From Erysipelotrichaceae bacterium (GTDB taxonomy: Bacteria > Bacillota_I > Bacilli_A > RFN20 > CAG-631), in contig JALEMY010000039.1 in assembly GCA_022767485.1 (NCBI GenBank), forward strand, positions 1 through 42,266: 42,266 bases of DNA, written 5' to 3'. The notes beneath the pieces are model-generated. The model was not told where the DNA came from, did not search any database, and worked only from the letters and a program-made list of their open reading frames with translations. Of the stretch, positions 17,231 to 26,085 are shown piece by piece; position 1 is the first letter of the stretch; every line of letters starts with the position of its first letter. Both the position numbers and the translations under genes were made by a program.

Positions 17231-18115
17231 ATGAGCAAAATTAAAATCGTTACAGATTCAAATTCAGGCATTAGTCAAAAAGAAGGAAAAGAATTAGGAG
17301 TATTTGTCATTCCAATGCCTTTTTACGTTAATGGCAAAGAATATTACGAAGATATCTCTTTAAGTTATGATCAATTTTTTGATTTTTTAGCTGAGGATGC
17401 TGATGTATCTACATCGCAACCGTCAGTTTATTATTTAGAACAAACATTTACCGATTTATTAAAAGAAAATGATGAACTTATTTATATTCCTATGTCTTCT
17501 GGCTTATCTGGAACATGTCAATCTGCAACATTAATTGCAGAAAAATTTAATAATCGTGTTCATGTTATTGATAATCAAAGAATTTCAATAACGCAAAAAA
17601 CCGCTGTTTATGAAGCGGTTCATTTAGTAAATGAAAATAAAACCGTAGAAGAAATTATCAAATATTTATTAGATAGCAAAGAGATTCATTCAATTTATAT
17701 TTGTCTTGATACTCTTAAATATTTAAAAAAGGGTGGAAGAATTACTCCAGCTGCTGCTTTACTTGGTAACCTATTTAAAATTAAACCAATTTTATTCTCT
17801 GATGGTGGCGCATTTGAAAAGTTTAATACTTGTCGCACTTTTTATAAGGCAAAAGAAATAATAATGGAACAATTTGAAAAGGAAATAAATGGTAAATTTA
17901 AAGAATATTATGAGAAAAATCTTTTAACAATTAGTGTTGCTCATACTGCTAACGAACAAGAAGCTTTAGAATTTAAAAAAGATTTGATGGCAAGATTTCC
18001 TAATATTCGTTGTGTGTTTGTAGATTCATTATCTTTAAGTGTTTCTTGTCATATTGGCCCTAAAGCTTTAGCTGCTGCTATTTGTATAGATTCTTTTGAA
18101 GCTACAAAATTATAA
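17231..18115 (+). CDS. DegV family protein (FakB-type fatty-acid-binding subunit)
   Basis: MSKIKIVTDSNSGIS, VSTSQPSVYYLE, SSGLSGTCQSA, KYLKKGGRI; start set to ATG 17231 rather than track start 17213. Confidence 0.93.
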   Translation: MSKIKIVTDSNSGISQKEGKELGVFVIPMPFYVNGKEYYEDISLSYDQFFDFLAEDADVSTSQPSVYYLEQTFTDLLKENDELIYIPMSSGLSGTCQSATLIAEKFNNRVHVIDNQRISITQKTAVYEAVHLVNENKTVEEIIKYLLDSKEIHSIYICLDTLKYLKKGGRITPAAALLGNLFKIKPILFSDGGAFEKFNTCRTFYKAKEIIMEQFEKEINGKFKEYYEKNLLTISVAHTANEQEALEFKKDLMARFPNIRCVFVDSLSLSVSCHIGPKALAAAICIDSFEATKL

Positions 18116-18125
18116 TAAAATAAAT

Positions 18126-18167
18126 AAAGGTCATTAAGTGTATAATCTATTCTTAATGGCCTTTTTA
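18126..18167. terminator. Bidirectional rho-independent terminator
   Basis: AAAGGTCATTAAG...CTTAATGGCCTTTTTA between convergent genes. Confidence 0.85.
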
Positions 18168-18175
18168 TATGAATT

Positions 18176-18781
18176 TTAATTGATGTTTTGTTTTTGCAAT
18201 GATTTAATTTCATTTATTTGACATAAGTTGGCATATGACAACTTTGCAACAATTTTAGCTGTTGAAACAATGGATGTTTGTTCATATAAAATCCATTGTT
18301 TAAAAATTCCCATCATACCATTATAAGCATATTCAAAAACAATATTCGTTTTCATATCGGATATACATAAATATTTAGAAATGTATTCTTTTGATTTGTT
18401 AAAAGAGTCTTCAAGATATTTTTGAAGTGAAGGATCTTTAATTATTACACGATAAAACTCTATTTTTTCCTTTACGTATTTTAATAAATTTCTCACGCCA
18501 ACACATATTTGAATCTCTTTTATTTCTTCGATTTTATAAGAATTAAAATATACAAATGTGCCTAAAGCTTCATTCATTTTTGCTGAAGCATCCTCAAACA
18601 TTTTTACTATTAAATCCTCTTTACTACTATAATGTAAATAAAAAGTATTTCTATTAATATCAGCTTTTTTTACGATGTCAGTAATGCTAACACTACTATA
18701 TCCTTTTTCCATAACAAGCTCCATAAGAGCATCAAATATGGCTTTTTTGGTTTTTTTTACTCTTAAATCTTCTTTGACCAT
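18176..18781 (-). CDS. TetR/AcrR-family transcriptional regulator
   Basis: YSSVSITDIVKKADINRNTFYLHYSSKEDLIVKMFED HTH; start at internal ATG 18781 with RBS aaaggag. Confidence 0.9.
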   Translation of the reverse strand: MVKEDLRVKKTKKAIFDALMELVMEKGYSSVSITDIVKKADINRNTFYLHYSSKEDLIVKMFEDASAKMNEALGTFVYFNSYKIEEIKEIQICVGVRNLLKYVKEKIEFYRVIIKDPSLQKYLEDSFNKSKEYISKYLCISDMKTNIVFEYAYNGMMGIFKQWILYEQTSIVSTAKIVAKLSYANLCQINEIKSLQKQNIN

Positions 18782-18849
18782 TTTTTTCTCCTTTATTATT
18801 AAAAACGGGTAATAAGCGACATATGTATGGATATTGCATATTGCAGGAC

Positions 18850-18870
18850 TCATTTTATATGATAAAATGA
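18850..18870. promoter_or_regulatory. Perfect palindrome TCATTTTAT-ATG-ATAAAATGA, candidate TetR operator
   Basis: 9-bp arms with 3-nt spacer in the divergent TetR/DegV intergenic region, overlapping a TAAAAT -10-like element. Confidence 0.55.
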
Positions 18871-18904
18871 CTTATGTCAAGTTATTTAAAAGGAGAAACG
18901 TATA

Positions 18905-19804
18905 ATGAGAAACTTTGTAATTGTCGTTGACTCTTGCTCTGATTTAAGTAAAGATTTAAGAGTCCAATATCAAATCGAATATGTAAAAATGAACATCATT
19001 AAGAAATTACCAAGTGGTGATGTAGAAATTCCCGCATCGCTAGATTGGGATTTGTATACAAATAAAGAATTGTTTGATTGGCAAAGAAATGGCATGAAAC
19101 TTAAAACCACTCAAGTGCCTCATGATGAATTTTATAACATGTTTGAAAAACTTGTTAGTGAAGGCAATGATGTTTTATATATCGCTTGTTCAAGCGCTTT
19201 ATCAGGATCATATAATTATTCATTGATCGTTCGCGATGAAATTTTAAAAAAATATCCTGATGCTAGAATTGAATGTGTAGATTCATTAACATCAAGTATG
19301 GGTGAAGGTTCTATGGCCATTGATGTTGCTAAATTAAAAGCAAGTGGGAAAACGCTAGATGAATGTCTTGCTTATTTAAATGAAAACAAATTATGTTACA
19401 ATCAAGTGGCAACAGTTGAAAATTTACAGTATTTAAAAGATGCTGGAAGAGTAAAAGCGTCCGCTGCTTTCTTTGGCACATTGTTTTCTGTAAAACCACT
19501 TATTATTTCTGATGCAATAGGCCAAAATTATGCAATTAAGAAAGCTAAAGGCAGAAAAACTTCACTAGTCGAAGTTGTTAATTTAATGAAAGAAAACATT
19601 GAAGATGCTAATAATCAAACTGTTTGGATCGTCCATGCCGATTGTCTTGAAGATGCAATGAAATTAAAAGAAATCGTTGAAAAAGAAATAAATCCAAAAG
19701 AAGTTCGTGTTGAATATTTAGGGCCAATCATTGGTGTTTCTACAGGGCCTGGAACACTAGGTCTTTTTGCAAAAGGAAAGAAAGTTACAATTGTTGGTAA
19801 ATAA
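18905..19804 (+). CDS. DegV family protein (FakB-type)
   Basis: FVIVVDSCSDLSKDL, KTTQVPHDEFY, IACSSALSGSYNYS, QYLKDAGRVKASAAFFGTLFSVKPL. Confidence 0.92.
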   Translation: MRNFVIVVDSCSDLSKDLRVQYQIEYVKMNIIKKLPSGDVEIPASLDWDLYTNKELFDWQRNGMKLKTTQVPHDEFYNMFEKLVSEGNDVLYIACSSALSGSYNYSLIVRDEILKKYPDARIECVDSLTSSMGEGSMAIDVAKLKASGKTLDECLAYLNENKLCYNQVATVENLQYLKDAGRVKASAAFFGTLFSVKPLIISDAIGQNYAIKKAKGRKTSLVEVVNLMKENIEDANNQTVWIVHADCLEDAMKLKEIVEKEINPKEVRVEYLGPIIGVSTGPGTLGLFAKGKKVTIVGK

Positions 19805-19806
19805 TT

Positions 19807-21438
19807 ATGAATACGAAACTATTAAATGGTCAAGCATTTAAAACATTAGTTACAAATGGCTATTTAAGTCTTTCAAAAGATATCGAAAGAATCAATTCCT
19901 TAAATGTTTTTCCTGTGCCTGATGGTGATACAGGAACAAACATGAAATTAACTATTGAAGGTGGTGTTAAAGCCATATCAAATGATGAAGATGATTCAAT
20001 CGGTGATGTATCGAAAAAAATAGCTAAAGCCATGACTATGTCTGCAAGAGGAAACTCAGGCGTTATCTTATCACAGTTTTTTAAAGGCCTTTCAAATGGC
20101 TTAATAGGTAAAGATAGTGTAGATGCTAAAGAATTAATATATGCCTTTGAATGTGGTGTTAAACAATCATATCAAGTTGTACAAAAACCAACAGAAGGGA
20201 CTATTTTAACCGTTATGCGTGAAGCAACGCAAAAAGTTAAAGATAGTTGTGATGAATGTGAATATATTGAAGACTTCTTTAAAATATTTATTAAAGAGGC
20301 TAAAGAATCATTAAATAGAACTCCTGATCTTTTACCAATTTTAAAGCAAGCTGGTGTCATTGATTCAGGAGGTGCAGGATACAATTGCATTATCGAAGGA
20401 ATGGTTGATGCATTAGATGGTAACATTTTAAAAAATGTGCAAATAAATAATACTAAAAGCAATGTTTCAGTAAATACTTTCAATGCCGATAGTGTATTAG
20501 AATTTGGCTATTGTACAGAATTTATTTTACAACTTTTAAATTCAAAAGTTGATATTGCTAATTTTGATATTCAAGAAATCATTAGTTTTCTTGAAACAGT
20601 AGGTAATTCTATTGTAGCTTTTAAAGATGATGATATTGTTAAGGTTCACGTGCATACATTCACTCCAGGGAAAGTGATCGATTATTGCCAAAAGTTTGGT
20701 GAATATGTTACTTTTAAAATGGAAAACATGTCCGTTCAACATTCATCTATCGAAGTAAACGAGAAAAAAGAACACAAAAAATTTGCCACTGTCGCAGTAT
20801 CATTAAGTGAAAATATTGCTAACACATTTAAAGAACTTGGTTGTGATGAAGTTATTTTAGGTGGTCAAACTATGAATCCTTCAAGTGAGGATTTTATCAA
20901 GGCATTTAAGAAAATAGATGCAGAAAATATCTTTGTTTTTCCAAATAATAAAAACATTTATTTAGCTGCTATGCAAGCTAAAGAAAACTATGAAAACGCT
21001 AATGTTATAGTATTAAAAACCACTTCGATTGCTCAATGTTTATCTGCTTTATCGATGATGGATTTTTCTAGCGATGATTTAGAAAAGATTCTTTTAGTTT
21101 TTAATGAATCGATCAATAATGTTTTATCAATTTCTATTACTTATGCTATTAGAGATTGCAATGTTAATGGTTTAAATATCCATCAAAACGATTATATGGC
21201 TATCGTAAATGGTAAAATTGTTTCATCAAACAAAGACAAAGTCGAATTATTAAAGACAATCTTTAACGAAATCGATGAAGTCAATGAAAAAGAAGTAATG
21301 ACTATAATTTATGGAAATGATATAAACGATGAAGAAAAAAGCAAATTCTTAGAATTTATTTCCTCAACATTCGATTATGAAATTAATGAAATAGATGGAA
21401 ATCAAGATATATATAGTGTTATTATTGCCTTAGAATAA
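19807..21438 (+). CDS. fakA: DAK2/YloV-type protein, fatty acid kinase FakA-like
   Basis: INSLNVFPVPDGDTGTNMKLT, SARGNSGVILSQFFKGLSNGL, GVIDSGGAGYNCIIEGM, VKVHVHTFTPGKV; 2 bp downstream of degV. Confidence 0.92.
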   Translation: MNTKLLNGQAFKTLVTNGYLSLSKDIERINSLNVFPVPDGDTGTNMKLTIEGGVKAISNDEDDSIGDVSKKIAKAMTMSARGNSGVILSQFFKGLSNGLIGKDSVDAKELIYAFECGVKQSYQVVQKPTEGTILTVMREATQKVKDSCDECEYIEDFFKIFIKEAKESLNRTPDLLPILKQAGVIDSGGAGYNCIIEGMVDALDGNILKNVQINNTKSNVSVNTFNADSVLEFGYCTEFILQLLNSKVDIANFDIQEIISFLETVGNSIVAFKDDDIVKVHVHTFTPGKVIDYCQKFGEYVTFKMENMSVQHSSIEVNEKKEHKKFATVAVSLSENIANTFKELGCDEVILGGQTMNPSSEDFIKAFKKIDAENIFVFPNNKNIYLAAMQAKENYENANVIVLKTTSIAQCLSALSMMDFSSDDLEKILLVFNESINNVLSISITYAIRDCNVNGLNIHQNDYMAIVNGKIVSSNKDKVELLKTIFNEIDEVNEKEVMTIIYGNDINDEEKSKFLEFISSTFDYEINEIDGNQDIYSVIIALE

Positions 21439-21456
21439 TAAAATAGGAGATAATTT

Positions 21457-22110
21457 ATGTACTCTATAGAATTAATGAAAAAAAGACATTCTGTTAGACA
21501 ATATTTAAATGAACCTATCGATAACGATAAAAAAGAAGTGTTAAATAAAATTATTGAAGATATCAACTTAAAGCAAAACACACACATACAAATTGTTTAT
21601 GATGAACCAACAGCTTTCAACAGTTTTATGGCTCATTATGGCAAATTTGAAAACGTTACAAACTATATTGCTTTAGTAGGAAAAGATGAAGAAAAATTGG
21701 GTTATTATGGCGAGGAAATCGTTTTAAAAGCCCAAGAAATCGGTTTAAACACCTGTTTTGTTGCTTTATCTTATAATAAAAATAAAGCAAAATCAAAAAT
21801 TAGTATATTGCAAAATGAAAAATTATTTTGCGTCATAGCTATTGGCAAAGGAAAAAACCATGGCATGCCTCATCATAGTAAAAAAAGGGAAGATGTATTA
21901 CAATTAGTTGGAGAAAAACCATCTTGGCTTGATGATGCCATTACTGCTTGCCTTTTAGCCCCAACAGCTTTAAATCAGCAAAAATTTATAATTTCTTGTA
22001 ACAATGGTGATGTCGACGTTAAAATTAAAGGAGTTGGACCCTACACAACTTTAGATTTAGGAATTGTAAAATTTCACCTTGATTGCATTAAAAAAGCAAA
22101 CAATCAATAA
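21457..22110 (+). CDS. Nitroreductase-like protein
   Basis: MYSIELMKKRHSVRQYLNEPI, ACLLAPTALNQQKFIIS, GVGPYTTLDLGIVKFHLD. Confidence 0.85.
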   Translation: MYSIELMKKRHSVRQYLNEPIDNDKKEVLNKIIEDINLKQNTHIQIVYDEPTAFNSFMAHYGKFENVTNYIALVGKDEEKLGYYGEEIVLKAQEIGLNTCFVALSYNKNKAKSKISILQNEKLFCVIAIGKGKNHGMPHHSKKREDVLQLVGEKPSWLDDAITACLLAPTALNQQKFIISCNNGDVDVKIKGVGPYTTLDLGIVKFHLDCIKKANNQ

Positions 22111-22129
22111 CTTAACTATAAATTAATAA

Positions 22130-22178
22130 TAAAAAAACTATGAAGCACTTAAGCAATTAAGTTTTTCATAGTTTTTTA
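22130..22178. terminator. Bidirectional rho-independent terminator
   Basis: AAAAAACTATGAA...TTCATAGTTTTTT hairpin between convergent genes. Confidence 0.88.
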
Positions 22179-22190
22179 TATGAAATTAAA

Positions 22191-23291
22191 TTAAACTCCA
22201 GTTACACCAGTATTTTCAATACCTTCAACAAACTTACGTTGTGTGAATGCATAAAGTATTAATAAAGGTAAAATTGAAATTAAAATAGATGCGGAACGAA
22301 GCCCTGCCAAATCTTCTGAATTTTCATTTTGAATACCAGAAACTTGCCCACCTTGAGAAATCTTATGTGTGAAATCAGAAAGTGCTTGAGGTAAAGTTTG
22401 GAATGTTAGTTGGTTTCCACTATATACTAAGTGACCTATAACATATACGTCATTCCAATTCCAAATAAATGCAAATAAGAAGATAACAGCGATTGTTGGA
22501 ACAGACATTTTTAAGATAACTTTTGTAAATATTTGAAAGAAGTTTGCTCCATCTATTTGTGCTGCTTCATCAAGAGCAACAGGTATCATTTTAAAGAAAC
22601 TAAAAGCGATAAAAATCAAAATAGATGAATTTATTCCTTGTCCAAATATAGTTAAAATCAATGGTGAAATTGCTGAGATTACCGAAAAGAATGAATCGAT
22701 AAAATTAGCAAGTGTTCCTTCAGCAATATTTAAAAAGTCAGATGGTAATGCCGCAGAATATTTTAGTTTGCTAAGCATCATAGATCTTGGTAAAGTCAAT
22801 AATTGAATTGGAATAATAAAAGCAAGAATTAAGCCCGCAAACCATAAGCCTTTTCCTTTAAAATTAAATCTTGCAAAGGCATATCCTGCCATACATGCAA
22901 CAACCGTTTGGAAAATAGCTGATAATAGTGAATAAATAGTTGAATTCCAAAATGTTGAAATAATAGCACCTTCAAATGATTTATCCGTTCTCCAAAGCCA
23001 CAACCCTTTAGCAGCATCCAAATAGTTTTGGAATGTTAATTGTGTAGGAATCCATACAATATCTGGATTAGTAATGTCTTCTTTAACCTTAAATGAGTCA
23101 ATGAACACACGTAAAATTGGGGACATAAAAATATAAGAAAAGATAATTAAAATTGAAATGATGATAATTTTAGGAACAATATTTTTTATTACTTTAACCA
23201 CTTTATCATATTTTTTTATAAATTTAGGAGAACTGATAATAGATTTGATATGTGCAAAATAATCTTTTAACTTATATGCAATTTTTTCCAT
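22191..23291 (-). CDS. Carbohydrate ABC transporter permease, MalG type (second pair)
   Basis: Multi-TM protein with EAA loop DEAAQIDGANFFQIFTKVILKMSVPTIAVI; terminal ENTGVTGV resembling MalG-type C-terminus. Confidence 0.92.
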   Translation of the reverse strand: MEKIAYKLKDYFAHIKSIISSPKFIKKYDKVVKVIKNIVPKIIIISILIIFSYIFMSPILRVFIDSFKVKEDITNPDIVWIPTQLTFQNYLDAAKGLWLWRTDKSFEGAIISTFWNSTIYSLLSAIFQTVVACMAGYAFARFNFKGKGLWFAGLILAFIIPIQLLTLPRSMMLSKLKYSAALPSDFLNIAEGTLANFIDSFFSVISAISPLILTIFGQGINSSILIFIAFSFFKMIPVALDEAAQIDGANFFQIFTKVILKMSVPTIAVIFLFAFIWNWNDVYVIGHLVYSGNQLTFQTLPQALSDFTHKISQGGQVSGIQNENSEDLAGLRSASILISILPLLILYAFTQRKFVEGIENTGVTGV

Positions 23292-26072
23292 TTAAAAGCC
23301 CTCCATTTCTTCTTTTTGTTTTTTCTTTGCTTTTATGCTATTTCTAACTTTATTAATTGGCGCAAATAGTTTTGCAAAAAAGTTGCTGATTTCATTGACA
23401 TGGAAGAATTCACGAATCTTTGCTTTACGTTGATTCTTCTTTCTTTTTGCCTCTTCGATTTCTTCATAATTCTTATCTTTAGAAATGAATTCACGTTCTC
23501 TAAATAGTAAAAATGAGACTAAAACAAATAATAAGACGATTAATGCTTGAATCCACGCTTCAAGAGAAATAATACCCATATTAAAACTATTGTCGTTCAT
23601 CTGATTATCTATCGTTGAGTTGATTGGGTTGACAGATGAAATACCAATTGATGAAACTTGCATTATAGTAAATAAACATACAATTAAAATAACAGATTTT
23701 ATTAAAGGATAAGTGATCGCCCAAAGCATTTGCCATTTATTTGCACCATCTATTTCTGCCGCTTCGTATAATTGTCTATTAATTTTTTGAAGAGCTGAAA
23801 TAAATAAAACAATAGGTACCCCTGTCATCCATAAAATAATGATGAAATTGCCAAATATGTTGTTAGCAAAAGTTAAAGCTTTAGGTGACAAAGCCTGTAA
23901 TATGTTAGCAAAAGTCGAACCATCTAGCGTTAACATAATGGATGACTCACCAGATGAGTTACTTTTATTTAGCATTGTCAATACAGGTCCTGAGACAATA
24001 ACAACCGGTAAGAAGTAAATTAATCTAAAGAATGTACGTCCTTTTATTTTTGTGTTTAATAACATTGCTAATACAAAACTTATAAATACGACAATTGGCA
24101 CATAAAATATTAAGTTTTTAAAGAATGTTGGAACTTGTTGGAAAGTAAAAGTAGAACTCTTTAAAAATAAAGTCTCTAGATTTTCTTTGCCTGTCCAGTT
24201 AGGAAAAGTTAAGCCGTTTTTAAATGAAAATGATACCAAAGCTGGATAGCCATCAGTAACTGTCCATTCAGAATGTGAAAAACATAGTATGATAGAATAT
24301 AAAATTGGATATAAAGTAAATACTATAAAACCAATTGCCCAAATACTTAAGAAGATATATCCAAGTTTGTTTTCTTTTGCTCTTGCTGTAACATCTTTAT
24401 GATATTTAGCTGAGCTATATTCTTTACGAATATTGTGCATAAACAATTTGTTTTCTTGTCTATGAAGTGCTTTTTTCTCCTTAAGCTTTAATTTATAATC
24501 TTTTTGATAAGATAATACTTCTGGATTTTCACTTTTAAACTTAGCGATACTATTTCTTTGATTTTCTTTTTTAATCTTGTTTAAATAAACTAAAATCGCT
24601 TTGAAATAACGAGACAACTCTTTTGATCTTATTTCTTTTTTATAAAGTCTCAATACTTCTTTCATTTCGGCATTTTTTGTAGAATCAGCCACTTTAGATG
24701 CTGTTTTAACATACGCTTTTTGCTTGATGTAGTTTTCTTTTCTTTGTTTTCTATCTTCTTTAATATCCTTAAATGATTGAACTAATTCTTGTTTTATTTT
24801 AACTTTGTTTTCTTTATGCTCTTCACCTATTTGTTTATTAATATCACCATTTGCTGTAATATTTGCAATAGCTTTTAAATACTTATTGTTAGCTTTAATA
24901 TAATCATTTTTGATTTTACTATCGACATTTACGCTATTAGTAAGACGATATTCATAGCATTCTTTTTCGTATTTTTTTTCTTCGTCTTCATAATAATCAT
25001 AAAAATAAGGGCATTTTTGAAGAACATAATCTTTTATGCTTTGAAAAATCATAGCAAAAGCGTCTTTTAATGAGCCTTTGAAACTACGAGAAATGCAATC
25101 TAAAACATTTTGTTTTAATGCATCTTCACTAGTAGTAGAAATAATAACATCATTTTCTTTTGTTGCTCTTATTGAATCCATCAATTCCTTAGCTTTATGC
25201 AACAATGTTTCATTTTGCTTAGAAATTTCTATAATATTATGGTCGTTTGTAGCAATTTCTTTTAAAAGTTCTTCTCTTTCAGAAGCTACATCCAACCCTT
25301 CTTTTTCTTGTTCTTTTAATATATCAAGGTCGATTTTCTTATAAACGTTATCAATCAATATCTTTTCTTTTTCTTTGCATTGATTAATTATAGTTTTTAT
25401 TATACTTAAAACGCTTTTTTTGCTTTCTTTTGAAAAGACAATTTGATTAGTCTCATCAATCGCTTTAAAAATCAACTCATTGAATTGTTCAATATCTTTT
25501 TTAGTTTCTTGTAACTTTTCTTGGTGGTTTATGCAAGTTTGTTGATAAAAATCCTGGAAAGATTTTTCATTTAATCTAACAGCATCTTTATTATTTTCAT
25601 AAATTTTTTCAACTAACTTATCGTATTGAAGCTTATAAGCTATTTCATCTTCCTTACATTTTTCATACCAAGAAGCCTTATTTTGTAAAACGCGATATTC
25701 GTTTTCATAAGATGTTAATGTGGCACGATTTTTAGCAATAATCTTATGAATAGACTCTTTGAATACACTGTCTTTTTCCGATTTTATAAAAGTCATACCA
25801 ATGCGGGAAAGCTTATAAACATTTTTATAAAACGTAGCCTCACATGCTAAAGAATTTGAAGAAAACAAGGCATCGATATTTTCTTTTAATGCTTCTTTAT
25901 GGGCATTATATAATTGCTCTTGAAGTGATAAAGGACGAAATGTAACTAAACATTTATAATTTGTAATTTCTTCATTTATTTTATCTTTTATTTTACTTAC
26001 TTCATGTTCAGCAATTTTTAAAGAAACTTCATAAGATTGTTGTGCTTTAATACTCAATTCATTTTTAACCAT
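23292..26072 (-). CDS. Sugar ABC transporter permease, MalF type, with ~570-aa N-terminal coiled-coil extension
   Basis: C-terminal ~360 aa: TMs plus EAA loop LYEAAEIDGANKWQMLWAITYPLIKS; N-terminal ~570 aa Lys/Glu-rich with long helices; start ATG 26072 after GGGGGGTG RBS. Confidence 0.88.
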   Translation of the reverse strand: MVKNELSIKAQQSYEVSLKIAEHEVSKIKDKINEEITNYKCLVTFRPLSLQEQLYNAHKEALKENIDALFSSNSLACEATFYKNVYKLSRIGMTFIKSEKDSVFKESIHKIIAKNRATLTSYENEYRVLQNKASWYEKCKEDEIAYKLQYDKLVEKIYENNKDAVRLNEKSFQDFYQQTCINHQEKLQETKKDIEQFNELIFKAIDETNQIVFSKESKKSVLSIIKTIINQCKEKEKILIDNVYKKIDLDILKEQEKEGLDVASEREELLKEIATNDHNIIEISKQNETLLHKAKELMDSIRATKENDVIISTTSEDALKQNVLDCISRSFKGSLKDAFAMIFQSIKDYVLQKCPYFYDYYEDEEKKYEKECYEYRLTNSVNVDSKIKNDYIKANNKYLKAIANITANGDINKQIGEEHKENKVKIKQELVQSFKDIKEDRKQRKENYIKQKAYVKTASKVADSTKNAEMKEVLRLYKKEIRSKELSRYFKAILVYLNKIKKENQRNSIAKFKSENPEVLSYQKDYKLKLKEKKALHRQENKLFMHNIRKEYSSAKYHKDVTARAKENKLGYIFLSIWAIGFIVFTLYPILYSIILCFSHSEWTVTDGYPALVSFSFKNGLTFPNWTGKENLETLFLKSSTFTFQQVPTFFKNLIFYVPIVVFISFVLAMLLNTKIKGRTFFRLIYFLPVVIVSGPVLTMLNKSNSSGESSIMLTLDGSTFANILQALSPKALTFANNIFGNFIIILWMTGVPIVLFISALQKINRQLYEAAEIDGANKWQMLWAITYPLIKSVILIVCLFTIMQVSSIGISSVNPINSTIDNQMNDNSFNMGIISLEAWIQALIVLLFVLVSFLLFREREFISKDKNYEEIEEAKRKKNQRKAKIREFFHVNEISNFFAKLFAPINKVRNSIKAKKKQKEEMEGF

Positions 26073-26085
26073 TTTGCACACCCCC

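Noticed and set aside
20172-21587. Minus-strand ORFs 20172..20483, 20542..20742 and 21402..21587
   Set aside because: Antisense to fakA and the nitroreductase gene; no domain evidence.
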